A stretch of 64,000 nucleotides of DNA from Chryseobacterium taeanense (GTDB taxonomy: Bacteria > Bacteroidota > Bacteroidia > Flavobacteriales > Weeksellaceae): NCBI RefSeq assembly GCF_900099685.1, contig NZ_FNDW01000010.1, positions 62,001 to 126,000 of the forward strand, written 5' to 3'. Every line of letters starts with the position of its first letter. The stretch's first letter is position 1. Under the pieces are notes generated by a model that saw nothing but the letters and a program-made list of their open reading frames with translations, ran no database searches and was not told where the DNA came from. Of the stretch, positions 8,784 to 19,340 are shown one piece after another. A program made the position numbers and the translations under genes.

Positions 8784-11384
8784 TTAATTTTTGATGAATT
8801 TCTGAGTGAAGGTTTTATCTTTTGTAAATAATTTGATAATATAATTTCCTTTTACAAGCTCGGAAACATTGATTGAATTTCCTTTTACATGAGTTGAAAT
8901 TAAAATTCTTCCGGCTGCATCAAAGATTTCTGCTTTCGTAATTTCATTTTTAGACTTAATATTTAAAACTTCTTGTACAGGGTTCGGATAGATTGAAATC
9001 GTCTTGTTTTCTTTGTTGATTTCCGAAGCAGCTAAAGTATTCTGGACGGTTGTCATAAAGTTATTGGTGATAATCGGAGCATTATAATCAAAGTAGATTC
9101 CCGCTTTGTTGCTAAAACTGTCGCCAACGTTCAGGGTAGATTTTGTTTTAATTTTAAATGAAACATATCCATCATTATTGGCATCATCAAAAGGAAGCTG
9201 AATATTTTCAAAGATAAATTCTACGGTGTTTCCTGTGATTCTTGTCACGAAATCGTGGCTGCCGGTCAGAGATGCTAAACTTGACAGGTCATATTTGGAA
9301 GCGTCTATATCATCTTTTACGACAATATTCTGTGCATTTGCCGTTCCTGTATTTTCAAAACGAATAAGGTAATGAACATAATCTCCCACTTTTGCCTGGG
9401 TAATTGTTGTTCCCTCTAAACATGTTTTATCATTCGGGTCGAAAGAGTTTACGACAGTTTGGTTTAAAGTAAATGTATTATCTAGAGGGGTTTCATCTGT
9501 TCCGGCATTTACCTGAGCTGTATAATGAAGTACATCGCCGCCGTTCAAAGCCGGAGTCTGTGTAGGAGTGTTTAATTTTAAAGTTACGGTAATTTCTCTT
9601 GTTTCAAAAGGAAGAAGATTTGTAAAATTCCAGTTTAATAATCCTGTTGATTGCGAGTTTGGCGCAACTGTAGAGCTTAAATAATCCATCACATTATCGT
9701 TATAATTAAATGAAAGTGTCCCTGATTGTGTTCCCGTACCTTTATTTTTATAAACGATTTTATATTTTGCGTTAAAACCAGGTGTAGCTTGAGTTATCGG
9801 AATGATAAAAGTTTCAAGATCGTTGTGTGTTCCGTTTGCTGAAATACAAAAATTTTGAGCTAGTGGACTTGTTTGAGTTGGGAAATTAGCTGTCAGGTTT
9901 GTAGGCGAAATGTTAAAATATGTAGGATTTTCAAGAATCGGAGTTATTGTATGAGAACCTGCTCCTACAGCGATTGAATAATTTCCTGAATTATTTGCAA
10001 TTAAACTTCCTGAAACTGTTCCGTTGGTAACGTTGAATTTCTGAAAAGCTTTATTGGCATCATTAATGTCACAGCCATTATTGTTGCTGTCATATTTTGT
10101 ATTTCCCTGAATGGTATAGAATATTCCGCCAGGTGTGAATGAACAATAGGAATTGGTAACAACATTACTGTAACCATAGGCGTTCAATGTAGATAAAACA
10201 TCGTTTAACTTATTATCGTCAATGCAGATAAACTTTAATTGAGGAAGATTGTTTATTGAGATACCATATGGAAAATTTTGACTTCCACTTTTTAAATTTA
10301 TATTTTGTAGATTATTATTAAAACCACAACTAATTGTATAAAGAAGAGGATTATGGCTGAGATCTAATGATTGCAAAAGATTTTTAGTACATTCTAGATT
10401 TACCAGCGCAGTATTCTGATTTAGATCTAATGACGGAAAATAGTTTTCATCACATCTCAATAATTGTAAGGTAGCTAAAGAAGATATATCAATCGAGCTA
10501 AACTTATTTTTAAAAATATCCAAAATCAAAATGCTTGGAAGGTTGTTTACATTGAGATTTGTAAGATTATTATTGTAATTTAAAACCAGCCTTTCAAGAG
10601 CTGCACAATTTGTAGCGCTTACCGTATTTAAAGTTCCATTACTGTTACATTCAAGTTTCCAAAGCTGTGGAAGGTTGGCAACACTTACATTGGAAACTCC
10701 ACAACTGGATATTGAAATAGAATAAAGTTTATTAGATCCTTGAAAATTGATATTTTGAAGTTGATAATTACTTAAAAGATCAACAGTTTTAAGGTTGGGA
10801 AAATTTGATAAATTAAGAGTGGAAATTTTTGTAGCCTGTAGAGATAGTCCTACAAGTGCAGGGCAGCCTGTGACATCAAGCTGATTTAGGTTTCCACTGA
10901 AAACACTTATATTTTTTATAGATGATGAGACAGGATTTAAAGAAGTTAAAGCAGAACAGCTAATTATTTTTAAATTCTCAAGATTTGTACAATTGGCAAT
11001 ATCAATTGATGTTAAATTATCCAATGCCTGAATTGTAAGATAATTAAGATTACTGAGACCACTTACATTAATGCTTGTTGCACCAAAACCAAATAAAGAC
11101 AGTGAACGGAGATTAGAAAAGCTCTGAATGCCCGTAATATCATTGATTGCATTTACTGAAACGGTAAGAAAAGCCACATTTGCAGCCTCGGAAACTTCAA
11201 TTTCCCCGTTGCTGTTAGCATCAATTTTTATAGCTTGTCCGTTAATGTTGCTTGCAATTTGATTATTTGTTGTTACGTCAGCAGACAGTAATCTAGCCTT
11301 AAAAGCCGGATCAGGAATATTCACAATCTGTGCCTGAAACACAGCAAACATAATCAGAGAGACAACTAGGTAAATTTTTCTCAT
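8784..11384 (-). CDS. Secreted leucine-rich-repeat protein with T9SS type A sorting domain
   Basis: The 866-residue protein opens with a signal peptide (MRKIYLVVSLIMFAVFQAQ). About 330 residues of irregular leucine-rich repeats follow (units such as LNYLTIQALDNLTSIDIANC), with Asn/Leu ladders. Two Ig-like conserved-repeat domains come next, the second containing DPNDKTCLEG and YFDYNAPIITN. The C-terminal ~75 residues (SIYPNPVQEVLNIKS through TFTQKFIKN) form a type A sorting domain that directs export by the type IX system and cell-surface attachment. The ligand is unknown; LRR surface proteins often mediate adhesion. The start at 11384 is preferred over 11396 because it begins a normal signal peptide 20-odd bases after a predicted promoter. 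Confidence 0.88.
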   Translation of the reverse strand: MRKIYLVVSLIMFAVFQAQIVNIPDPAFKARLLSADVTTNNQIASNINGQAIKIDANSNGEIEVSEAANVAFLTVSVNAINDITGIQSFSNLRSLSLFGFGATSINVSGLSNLNYLTIQALDNLTSIDIANCTNLENLKIISCSALTSLNPVSSSIKNISVFSGNLNQLDVTGCPALVGLSLQATKISTLNLSNFPNLKTVDLLSNYQLQNINFQGSNKLYSISISSCGVSNVSVANLPQLWKLECNSNGTLNTVSATNCAALERLVLNYNNNLTNLNVNNLPSILILDIFKNKFSSIDISSLATLQLLRCDENYFPSLDLNQNTALVNLECTKNLLQSLDLSHNPLLYTISCGFNNNLQNINLKSGSQNFPYGISINNLPQLKFICIDDNKLNDVLSTLNAYGYSNVVTNSYCSFTPGGIFYTIQGNTKYDSNNNGCDINDANKAFQKFNVTNGTVSGSLIANNSGNYSIAVGAGSHTITPILENPTYFNISPTNLTANFPTQTSPLAQNFCISANGTHNDLETFIIPITQATPGFNAKYKIVYKNKGTGTQSGTLSFNYNDNVMDYLSSTVAPNSQSTGLLNWNFTNLLPFETREITVTLKLNTPTQTPALNGGDVLHYTAQVNAGTDETPLDNTFTLNQTVVNSFDPNDKTCLEGTTITQAKVGDYVHYLIRFENTGTANAQNIVVKDDIDASKYDLSSLASLTGSHDFVTRITGNTVEFIFENIQLPFDDANNDGYVSFKIKTKSTLNVGDSFSNKAGIYFDYNAPIITNNFMTTVQNTLAASEINKENKTISIYPNPVQEVLNIKSKNEITKAEIFDAAGRILISTHVKGNSINVSELVKGNYIIKLFTKDKTFTQKFIKN

Positions 11385-11410
11385 GGTTATTATCAATTTT
11401 AAATTTCGGG

Positions 11411-11440
11411 CAAAAATAAGCCATTAAGAAACAATCTCAA
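11411..11440 (-). promoter_or_regulatory. Predicted promoter of the LRR protein gene, overlapping the ligA terminator
   Basis: On the minus strand a TTG (11438-11440) is followed by 19 bp and TATTTTTG (11411-11418), matching the Bacteroidota -33/-7 layout. It gives a leader of about 20 nt to the ATG at 11384. The whole promoter sits within the hairpin at 11415-11449. Confidence 0.55.
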
Positions 11441-11449
11441 TGGCTTATT
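11415..11449 (-). terminator. Intrinsic terminator of ligA
   Basis: A perfect 11-bp stem AATAAGCCATT / AATGGCTTATT with a 13-nt loop is followed by TTTTT on the minus strand, 20 bp past the ligA stop codon. Confidence 0.75.
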
Positions 11450-11469
11450 ATGTTAAATATTTTAGAGTA

Positions 11470-13500
<2,031 letters not shown>

Positions 13501-13602
13501 TCAGCAAAAATAGTAAGTATTAAGGAGATTTTGATGATTAGATTTAACAATAAATTAAACAATTTTTATATTCAGTGTAAAGCATTATCGGAAATGTCTT
13601 TC

Positions 13603-13610
13603 TAAATTTG
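13603..13610 (+). promoter_or_regulatory. Predicted -7 box of the GDPD gene
   Basis: TAAATTTG matches TAnnTTTG, 73 bp before the ATG at 13683. No convincing -33 element was found. Confidence 0.35.
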
Positions 13611-13682
13611 TCTATTATTTTATGTGAATTCTTCGCACAGAATGGTTTTGGCGATATTCAATAAAAAATTATTATCTGTATT

Positions 13683-14429
13683 ATGAAAAAAATTATCTTA
13701 GGGTTAGCAGTTGTAAGCACACTAGTAATGAAGGCACAAACCCAGATCATTGCCCACAGAGGGTATTGGCAAACCCAGCCACCGACAACGGAAAATTCTT
13801 TAAAGTCGTTGGAAAATGCTCAGCATTTAAAAATTTACGGCTCCGAATTCGATGTAAGAATGACGAAAGATGGCATTTTGGTCGTAAATCATGACGAGCA
13901 TCATGCAAAAATGGAAATCTCTGAAACCGATTTTAAAGAACTCGAAAAAGTAAAATTATCCAACGGTGAAAATTTTCCTACCCTGAAAGATTATTTAAAA
14001 CAAGGAAAAAAAGATAAAGCTCTCAAGCTTATTGTAGAAATAAAGCCTGATAAAACGAAAGAAAAAGAAGATGAGCTAACGGCAAAAACCATCAAAATGA
14101 TTAAAGATATGAAGCTGGGATCTCAATGTGAGTTTATTTCTTTCAGTTTGAATATCTGTAAGGAAATTAAAAGACTTGAACCCTCCTTCAAAGTACAATA
14201 TCTGAAAGGTGAGCTTTCTCCGCAGCAGATCAAAGATGAAGGTTTAGATGGTCTTGATTATCATTACAGTGTTTTCCAGAAAAATCCGACCTGGATTGCT
14301 GATGCCAAAGCGTTGGGATTAATAACGAATGCCTGGACGGTGAATGATATTGCCATTTCAGACGAATTGAAAAAACAGGGAATCGGATTTATTACGACCA
14401 ACATTCCCGACCAGTTGAAAGATAAATAA
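13683..14429 (+). CDS. Secreted glycerophosphodiester phosphodiesterase
   Basis: The 248-residue protein has a short signal peptide (MKKIILGLAVVSTLVMKAQ). A GDPD TIM-barrel follows, with IIAHRGYW near the N-terminus, the acidic pair in GSEFDVRMTKDG and the second catalytic histidine in VVNHDEHH, then VEIKPD and NAWTVND. It should hydrolyse glycerophosphodiesters to glycerol-3-phosphate and an alcohol in the periplasm or outside the cell. It ends with a strong terminator and stands 330 bp before the SusC/SusD/phosphoesterase genes, hinting at a shared role in phosphodiester use. Its length is normal for the family. Confidence 0.92.
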   Translation: MKKIILGLAVVSTLVMKAQTQIIAHRGYWQTQPPTTENSLKSLENAQHLKIYGSEFDVRMTKDGILVVNHDEHHAKMEISETDFKELEKVKLSNGENFPTLKDYLKQGKKDKALKLIVEIKPDKTKEKEDELTAKTIKMIKDMKLGSQCEFISFSLNICKEIKRLEPSFKVQYLKGELSPQQIKDEGLDGLDYHYSVFQKNPTWIADAKALGLITNAWTVNDIAISDELKKQGIGFITTNIPDQLKDK

Positions 14430-14450
14430 TCTTCTAAAAAAATAAAATCT

Positions 14451-14476
14451 AAGTCTGTCTTTTCCGAGGCAGACTT
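14451..14476 (+). terminator. Intrinsic terminator of the GDPD gene
   Basis: The stem AAGTCTG / CAGACTT, extended by one C-G pair past a mismatch, is followed by TTTTTT. It lies about 20 bp after the stop codon. The rest of the 329-bp spacer to 14758 is AT-rich and shows only the -7 box at 14734. Confidence 0.85.
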
Positions 14477-14733
14477 TTTTATTTTCTTCCTATACCGATA
14501 ATTTGTTAATGTTTTACACTTAGTGGTACATGTGTGGTATTTATCGTTTTTGACCGAAAAGACAATAAATGTAGGTAAATAAAACCTCGTATTTATATTA
14601 AAATTTCTTAATTATTTTAAAGTGTTGCCATTCAAAGGTGTATGAGATATTGTTAAAAATAAATTAATATAGTGTTTAATAATTCTTTAATAAATGTTAA
14701 AACGATGTTAAAATCATAACCATAATCTAAGAT

Positions 14734-14741
14734 TAATTTTG
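14734..14741 (+). promoter_or_regulatory. Predicted -7 box of the susC-like gene
   Basis: TAATTTTG matches TAnnTTTG and lies 18 bp upstream of the ATG at 14759. A -33 element is not obvious. Confidence 0.4.
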
Positions 14742-14758
14742 CGCAAACAAATAAGGAT

Positions 14759-17740
14759 ATGCGTAAAGAAACACAAAAATTACTAATATTATCATTATTA
14801 GGATTAGTCAGTGTGAATTTGGCGGCTCAGCAGAAAATAAAAAGAGACACCATTAAAAACATTGATGAAGTTGTAGTAACGGCTCTGGGAATCAAAAGGC
14901 AAAATAAAGCTCTTGGGTATTCTACAGAAACAATCAATTCAGAACAGCTTTTAAGAACACAGAATAATCACTGGACAAGCGCTCTGGAAGGAAAAGTGGC
15001 GGGCCTTAAAATTCAGACTGCCGGTGCAGGACCTTTGGCAACACCAAGGATTACTTTAAGAGGTGATGTTTCTATGAGCAGTATGGGCGATAATCAGGCG
15101 CTTATTGTTTTGGATGGCGTTCCTTTGAATTCTAGAACGGTAGGAACTGGAACTCCAGCCTACGGAGCCGGCGCAGGAGGTGACGTGCCGATTGATTATG
15201 GTAACGACCTCAGCAGCATCAATCCAGACGATATCGAAAGCATTACTGTTTTGAAAGGGCCGAGTGCATCTGCCTTATACGGATCAAGAGGTGCTTTAGG
15301 AGCTATTATGATTACTACGAAATCAGGAAAAACCAAAAATGGTAAAATTCAGGTTTCTTTAAATTCTTATACAAGTTTTGATTCTGTTCTGAAATGGCCG
15401 GATTATCAGTATGAATATGGCCAGGGAACGATGCAGAAAGATAAAAATGGAAACTATTATTATTCATACGGGGTATCACCCGACGGAGTAAACACGGGAT
15501 CTACCAGCAGTGCATACGGACCCAAGTTCAACGGACAGTCTTTTTTTCAGTATGATCCTAATGAACAGGGACAAAGCAAAGAAAGACAGCTTTGGAGGCC
15601 TTATAAAAATAATATAAAGGATTTTTGGCAAGTAGGAACTACCTTTTCAAATAATCTTGCTTTAGAAAGTTCCAATGATAAGACCGCATTCAGAGCATCA
15701 TTATCCTATCTGAAAAACGAATGGATGATGCCTAATACAGGCCTTGAAAAATGGGGAGCGGCTATATCTGTCGATCATAAAGTTAATGACAGGTTTAAAG
15801 CCAATATTAAATTATCTTTCAATCAGACCAAAAGTGATAACCTTCCTGCGACGGGATACAATAACCAGTCGATTTCATATTTCATGATTTTCCAGAATCC
15901 AAACGTTGATCTGGCATGGTACAAGCCGATCTGGAAAGAAGGAAAGGATCAGGTAGATCAGATACACCCGTTCAGTTCTTATATTGATAATCCTTATTTG
16001 ATTGCGTATGAGATGACGAATAGTCTAGACAAAAAAAATATCGTTGGAAACGTAAGTTTAAGCTATCAGATCAATAAACATTTTGATGTTTTACTAAGAT
16101 CAGGAATGGCAATAAATGACGAACTCCGTACACAAAAAAGACCCTGGAGTTCTGCAAATTTTGCTCAGGGGTATTACAGAGAGCAGTATGTAAACGGATT
16201 CAATTTTAATAATGATTTAATGGTTAATTATAAAAATACATTCGGTGCATTCAACTTCTCTGCTACAGCGGGTGGATCTACCCAGTATTTTGAACAACTT
16301 ACCAAAGATTATTATGCTTTAGGGCTAAAAAAAGCAGGTGTGTATAGCCTTACCAATGCGGTAGCGCAACGTTTTGATCTTCCGCAGCCTTACGATAAAA
16401 TGGTAAGCAGTATGTATGGGTTGGCATCATTAAGCTATAAAGATAAAGTCTTTTTAGACGTTACTGCCAGAAATGACTGGAGTAGTACCTTACCAAAGGC
16501 AAACCGTTCTTATTTCTATCCATCGGTTTCCTCTTCATTTATTCTTTCCGATATTTTCGGGTTGAAAAGCAGAAAATTTAATTTCTGGAAATTAAGAGCT
16601 TCATGGTCGCAGACCGGAAACGATACAGAACCTTACCAGTTGTTGAATTATTATAATCCGAGTCTTGCATTTCCGGGATCCGTTGAGGTATCCAACCGCT
16701 ATCTTAATCCAAATTTAAGACCTGAAATGCTTACCAACATCGAAGGAGGGATGGATTTCAGCCTTTTCAATAGCAGGTTAACTTACAATATCACAGCTTA
16801 TCAGAGTAATTCTGTAGATCAGATTATCAGAAACGTCCCTGTTTTATGGGAAACAGGATATACGCAAAGGGTAATCAATTCAGGAGAAATCAGGAACAGG
16901 GGGATTGAAATGATGATGAATGCCTATCCGATAAAGAGTAAAAATTTCTTATGGAATGTATCGGCAAACTGGTCTATGAACCGAAATAAAATCTTATCGC
17001 TTCCGGAAGAGTTTAATGGTGAGCCATATACGTATGCAAGTGTTGGCGGAGCGGTTTATTACAATGCAGTAGTAGGCGGATCATTAGGAGACCTTTACGG
17101 ATATGGACTTGTGTATTCACCGGACGGGCAGGTAGTATTTGGAAGTGACGGACTGACGGCTAAACCTGCACAGATGAAAAAAATAGGGAATGCCTATCCA
17201 AAATGGAGAGCCGGAATCCAGAATGAGTTCAGATATAAAAACATTTCCATAAGCTTCTCGTTCGATGGACAGTATAAAGGAATGGCTTATTCTCAGTCTC
17301 ATCACAAAATGACTGAGCAAGGGAAGCTTGTCCACACTCTTGAAGGAAGAGATAACCCCGGCGGTCTGATCGTTGGTCAAGGTGTTGTACAGAATGCCGA
17401 TGGTTCTTATTCTCCTAATACAAAAGGAATTCCGGTATCTACCTATTATGGAGATTATTACAGAAGAGCCAACGTAGAGACAAATACTTTTGATACTTCA
17501 TTTATTAAACTGAGAGATGCCAGAATTGCGTATTCTTTCCCAAAATCTGTTACAGCTCCTTTAAAAATCACAGACCTTACCCTTGCGCTTTTCGGAAAAA
17601 ACCTCTGGATGTGGACGAAGTTCCCGTTGTTTGATCCTGAAGCAGCTACTTTGGATAATGCAACCATTACTCCCGGTATCGAAATGGGACAGCTGCCAAC
17701 TTCAAGAACTATCGGTTTTCAGCTTAATGTTAAATTTTAA
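14759..17740 (+). CDS. SusC/RagA family TonB-linked outer-membrane protein
   Basis: The 993-residue protein starts with a signal peptide and goes almost directly into the TonB-box/plug region (IDEVVVTALGIKRQNKALGY). SusC signature sequences follow (ALEGKVAGLKI, RITLRGDVSM, LIVLDGVPLN, DIESITVLKGPSASALYGSRG), then a long beta-barrel ending in GFQLNVKF. The usual N-terminal carboxypeptidase-regulatory-like domain is missing or reduced. SusC proteins import oligomeric substrates through the outer membrane using TonB energy, with a SusD lid. The susD-like gene starts 10 bp downstream, so the two are surely cotranscribed. The substrate is not shown by sequence; phosphoesterase neighbours suggest a phosphodiester or phospholipid headgroup. 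Confidence 0.95.
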   Translation: MRKETQKLLILSLLGLVSVNLAAQQKIKRDTIKNIDEVVVTALGIKRQNKALGYSTETINSEQLLRTQNNHWTSALEGKVAGLKIQTAGAGPLATPRITLRGDVSMSSMGDNQALIVLDGVPLNSRTVGTGTPAYGAGAGGDVPIDYGNDLSSINPDDIESITVLKGPSASALYGSRGALGAIMITTKSGKTKNGKIQVSLNSYTSFDSVLKWPDYQYEYGQGTMQKDKNGNYYYSYGVSPDGVNTGSTSSAYGPKFNGQSFFQYDPNEQGQSKERQLWRPYKNNIKDFWQVGTTFSNNLALESSNDKTAFRASLSYLKNEWMMPNTGLEKWGAAISVDHKVNDRFKANIKLSFNQTKSDNLPATGYNNQSISYFMIFQNPNVDLAWYKPIWKEGKDQVDQIHPFSSYIDNPYLIAYEMTNSLDKKNIVGNVSLSYQINKHFDVLLRSGMAINDELRTQKRPWSSANFAQGYYREQYVNGFNFNNDLMVNYKNTFGAFNFSATAGGSTQYFEQLTKDYYALGLKKAGVYSLTNAVAQRFDLPQPYDKMVSSMYGLASLSYKDKVFLDVTARNDWSSTLPKANRSYFYPSVSSSFILSDIFGLKSRKFNFWKLRASWSQTGNDTEPYQLLNYYNPSLAFPGSVEVSNRYLNPNLRPEMLTNIEGGMDFSLFNSRLTYNITAYQSNSVDQIIRNVPVLWETGYTQRVINSGEIRNRGIEMMMNAYPIKSKNFLWNVSANWSMNRNKILSLPEEFNGEPYTYASVGGAVYYNAVVGGSLGDLYGYGLVYSPDGQVVFGSDGLTAKPAQMKKIGNAYPKWRAGIQNEFRYKNISISFSFDGQYKGMAYSQSHHKMTEQGKLVHTLEGRDNPGGLIVGQGVVQNADGSYSPNTKGIPVSTYYGDYYRRANVETNTFDTSFIKLRDARIAYSFPKSVTAPLKITDLTLALFGKNLWMWTKFPLFDPEAATLDNATITPGIEMGQLPTSRTIGFQLNVKF

Positions 17741-17750
17741 ATCTTAAAAC

Positions 17751-19202
17751 ATGAAAAAAACAATATTTAAATATATTCTTCTTGCCGGACTTGCATTTAC
17801 AGTGGCTTCCTGCGACAGAAGCTTCGATGAAATAAACGTAGACGACAGCAAAATCTACGAACCGGAAGTGTCTAGTTTTTTAGCACCCCTTCAATATAAT
17901 CTTGCTTCTGTGGGATATTTAAGAGCTAATGATTTCACGTTTGATATCATGCAGGTTTCCCTGGATTTTCCGAATGAAGGAAACACCCTGAGCCGTTACA
18001 ATATCACCGAAAATACAGGTGCCGGTTATTGGAACAACAGCTACAAATGGATTAAGCAGATCTATGAAATGAAAAAGGCAGCCATAAGCAGCAGCGATCA
18101 AAATTATGAAGCGATTGCACTCGTTTTGAATGCCTGGGCATATTCCAACCTTACCGATACTTATGGAGATGTACCCTTTACTGAAGCTTCAAAACTTGAT
18201 GAAGGAATCAGTCAGCCGAAATTTGATCAGCAAAAAAACATTTATATTCAGATGCTGGATGATCTGAAAAGAGCAAATTCACTTTTTGTAACAACAAAAA
18301 CATTGACTGGTACAGATCTTTTCTATAACGCAAATAATGATGTAAACGGAATAACCAACTGGAAAAAGTTCTGTAATTCTCTTTCGTTAAGACTTTTAAC
18401 AAGAATTTTAAAAAGAAACGATGAGGTGAATGTCTATGAAAGAATTCAGGAAATTGTAAATAATCCTACTGTTTATCCGATTTTTCAAAGTAATTCGGAG
18501 ACGGTAAAATTAAATGTTACAGGAGTTGCCCCTTTGATGCCTCCAATTGCGAGACCTCAGGATTTTACGACAGGACGTGCGGCGTCAGAGTTTTTCGTTG
18601 AAACCTTAAGAGGAAATAATGATCCAAGAATGTCTATGTTTTTTAGTCAGGCAAAAAATCTTTCAGGTACAAATATCGGTTACAAAGGAGCTCCGTCGGG
18701 TTATGCGTTTGGGACGGTGTTTGATTATCAGCCTTCCAATATGAATCAGAATCTTGCTAAAGCTCCTTTAAATATGCTGGTATATCCTTATGCAGAATTG
18801 CAGTTTATTCTGTCGGAGCTGGCATTTAAAGGAATTATTTCAGGAAACGCACAAACCTTCTACGAAAATGGAGTAAAAGCTACCATCGAACAATGGGGAG
18901 CAACATTTCCGGCAAATTATTTTTCGAATCCTAAAGTTGCTTACAACGGAACGCTGGAAAGAATTATGCTTCAAAAATATGTAGCCTTGTTTTTTGTAGA
19001 TCAGCAACAATGGTTTGAAAAAAGAAGAACAGGTTTTCCTGTACTTCCCAATAACGGAGGTTTGCTGAATAACTCAGAAATGCCGTCAAGATTAATGTAC
19101 CCGCCAAATCCAAGAGTATTAAATACCACAAACTATCAGGCAGCAGTTCAGGCAATGGGCGGTGACAACATCAACATAAAAATGTGGTGGAACAAACCAT
19201 AA
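17751..19202 (+). CDS. SusD/RagB family surface lipoprotein
   Basis: The 483-residue protein has a lipoprotein signal peptide with lipobox VASC (Cys about residue 21). The following sequence (GAGYWNNSYKWIKQIYEMKK, WAYSNLTDTYGDVPFTEA) is characteristic of the SusD-like alpha-helical TPR fold, probably the SusD-like_2 subfamily. SusD proteins cap the SusC barrel at the cell surface and bind the substrate. It is in an operon with the susC-like gene (10-bp gap) and 138 bp before a secreted phosphoesterase gene. Its length is typical of the family. Confidence 0.94.
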   Translation: MKKTIFKYILLAGLAFTVASCDRSFDEINVDDSKIYEPEVSSFLAPLQYNLASVGYLRANDFTFDIMQVSLDFPNEGNTLSRYNITENTGAGYWNNSYKWIKQIYEMKKAAISSSDQNYEAIALVLNAWAYSNLTDTYGDVPFTEASKLDEGISQPKFDQQKNIYIQMLDDLKRANSLFVTTKTLTGTDLFYNANNDVNGITNWKKFCNSLSLRLLTRILKRNDEVNVYERIQEIVNNPTVYPIFQSNSETVKLNVTGVAPLMPPIARPQDFTTGRAASEFFVETLRGNNDPRMSMFFSQAKNLSGTNIGYKGAPSGYAFGTVFDYQPSNMNQNLAKAPLNMLVYPYAELQFILSELAFKGIISGNAQTFYENGVKATIEQWGATFPANYFSNPKVAYNGTLERIMLQKYVALFFVDQQQWFEKRRTGFPVLPNNGGLLNNSEMPSRLMYPPNPRVLNTTNYQAAVQAMGGDNINIKMWWNKP

Positions 19203-19243
19203 TTAAAAGAATAACATCATCAATCCATTGCTGAATATTAACG

Positions 19244-19308
19244 CCTTTGCGAACGAAAAAATCAACGGTTTTTAAATAAAAATTCTTTGCGGACGTAGCG
19301 TTAAAATA
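19244..19308. repeat. Dispersed intergenic repeat (GCGAACG...GCGTTAAAA type), copy 1
   Basis: The sequence runs from CTTTGCGAACGAAAAA to GCGGACGTAGCGTTAAAA. Related copies lie at 22031-22093 and 59739-59803, each ~65 bp and intergenic. Copy 1 sits between the susD-like and phosphoesterase genes. Confidence 0.6.
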
Positions 19309-19340
19309 AGCAGTCACAAACAAGCTAATTAAGATTAACA

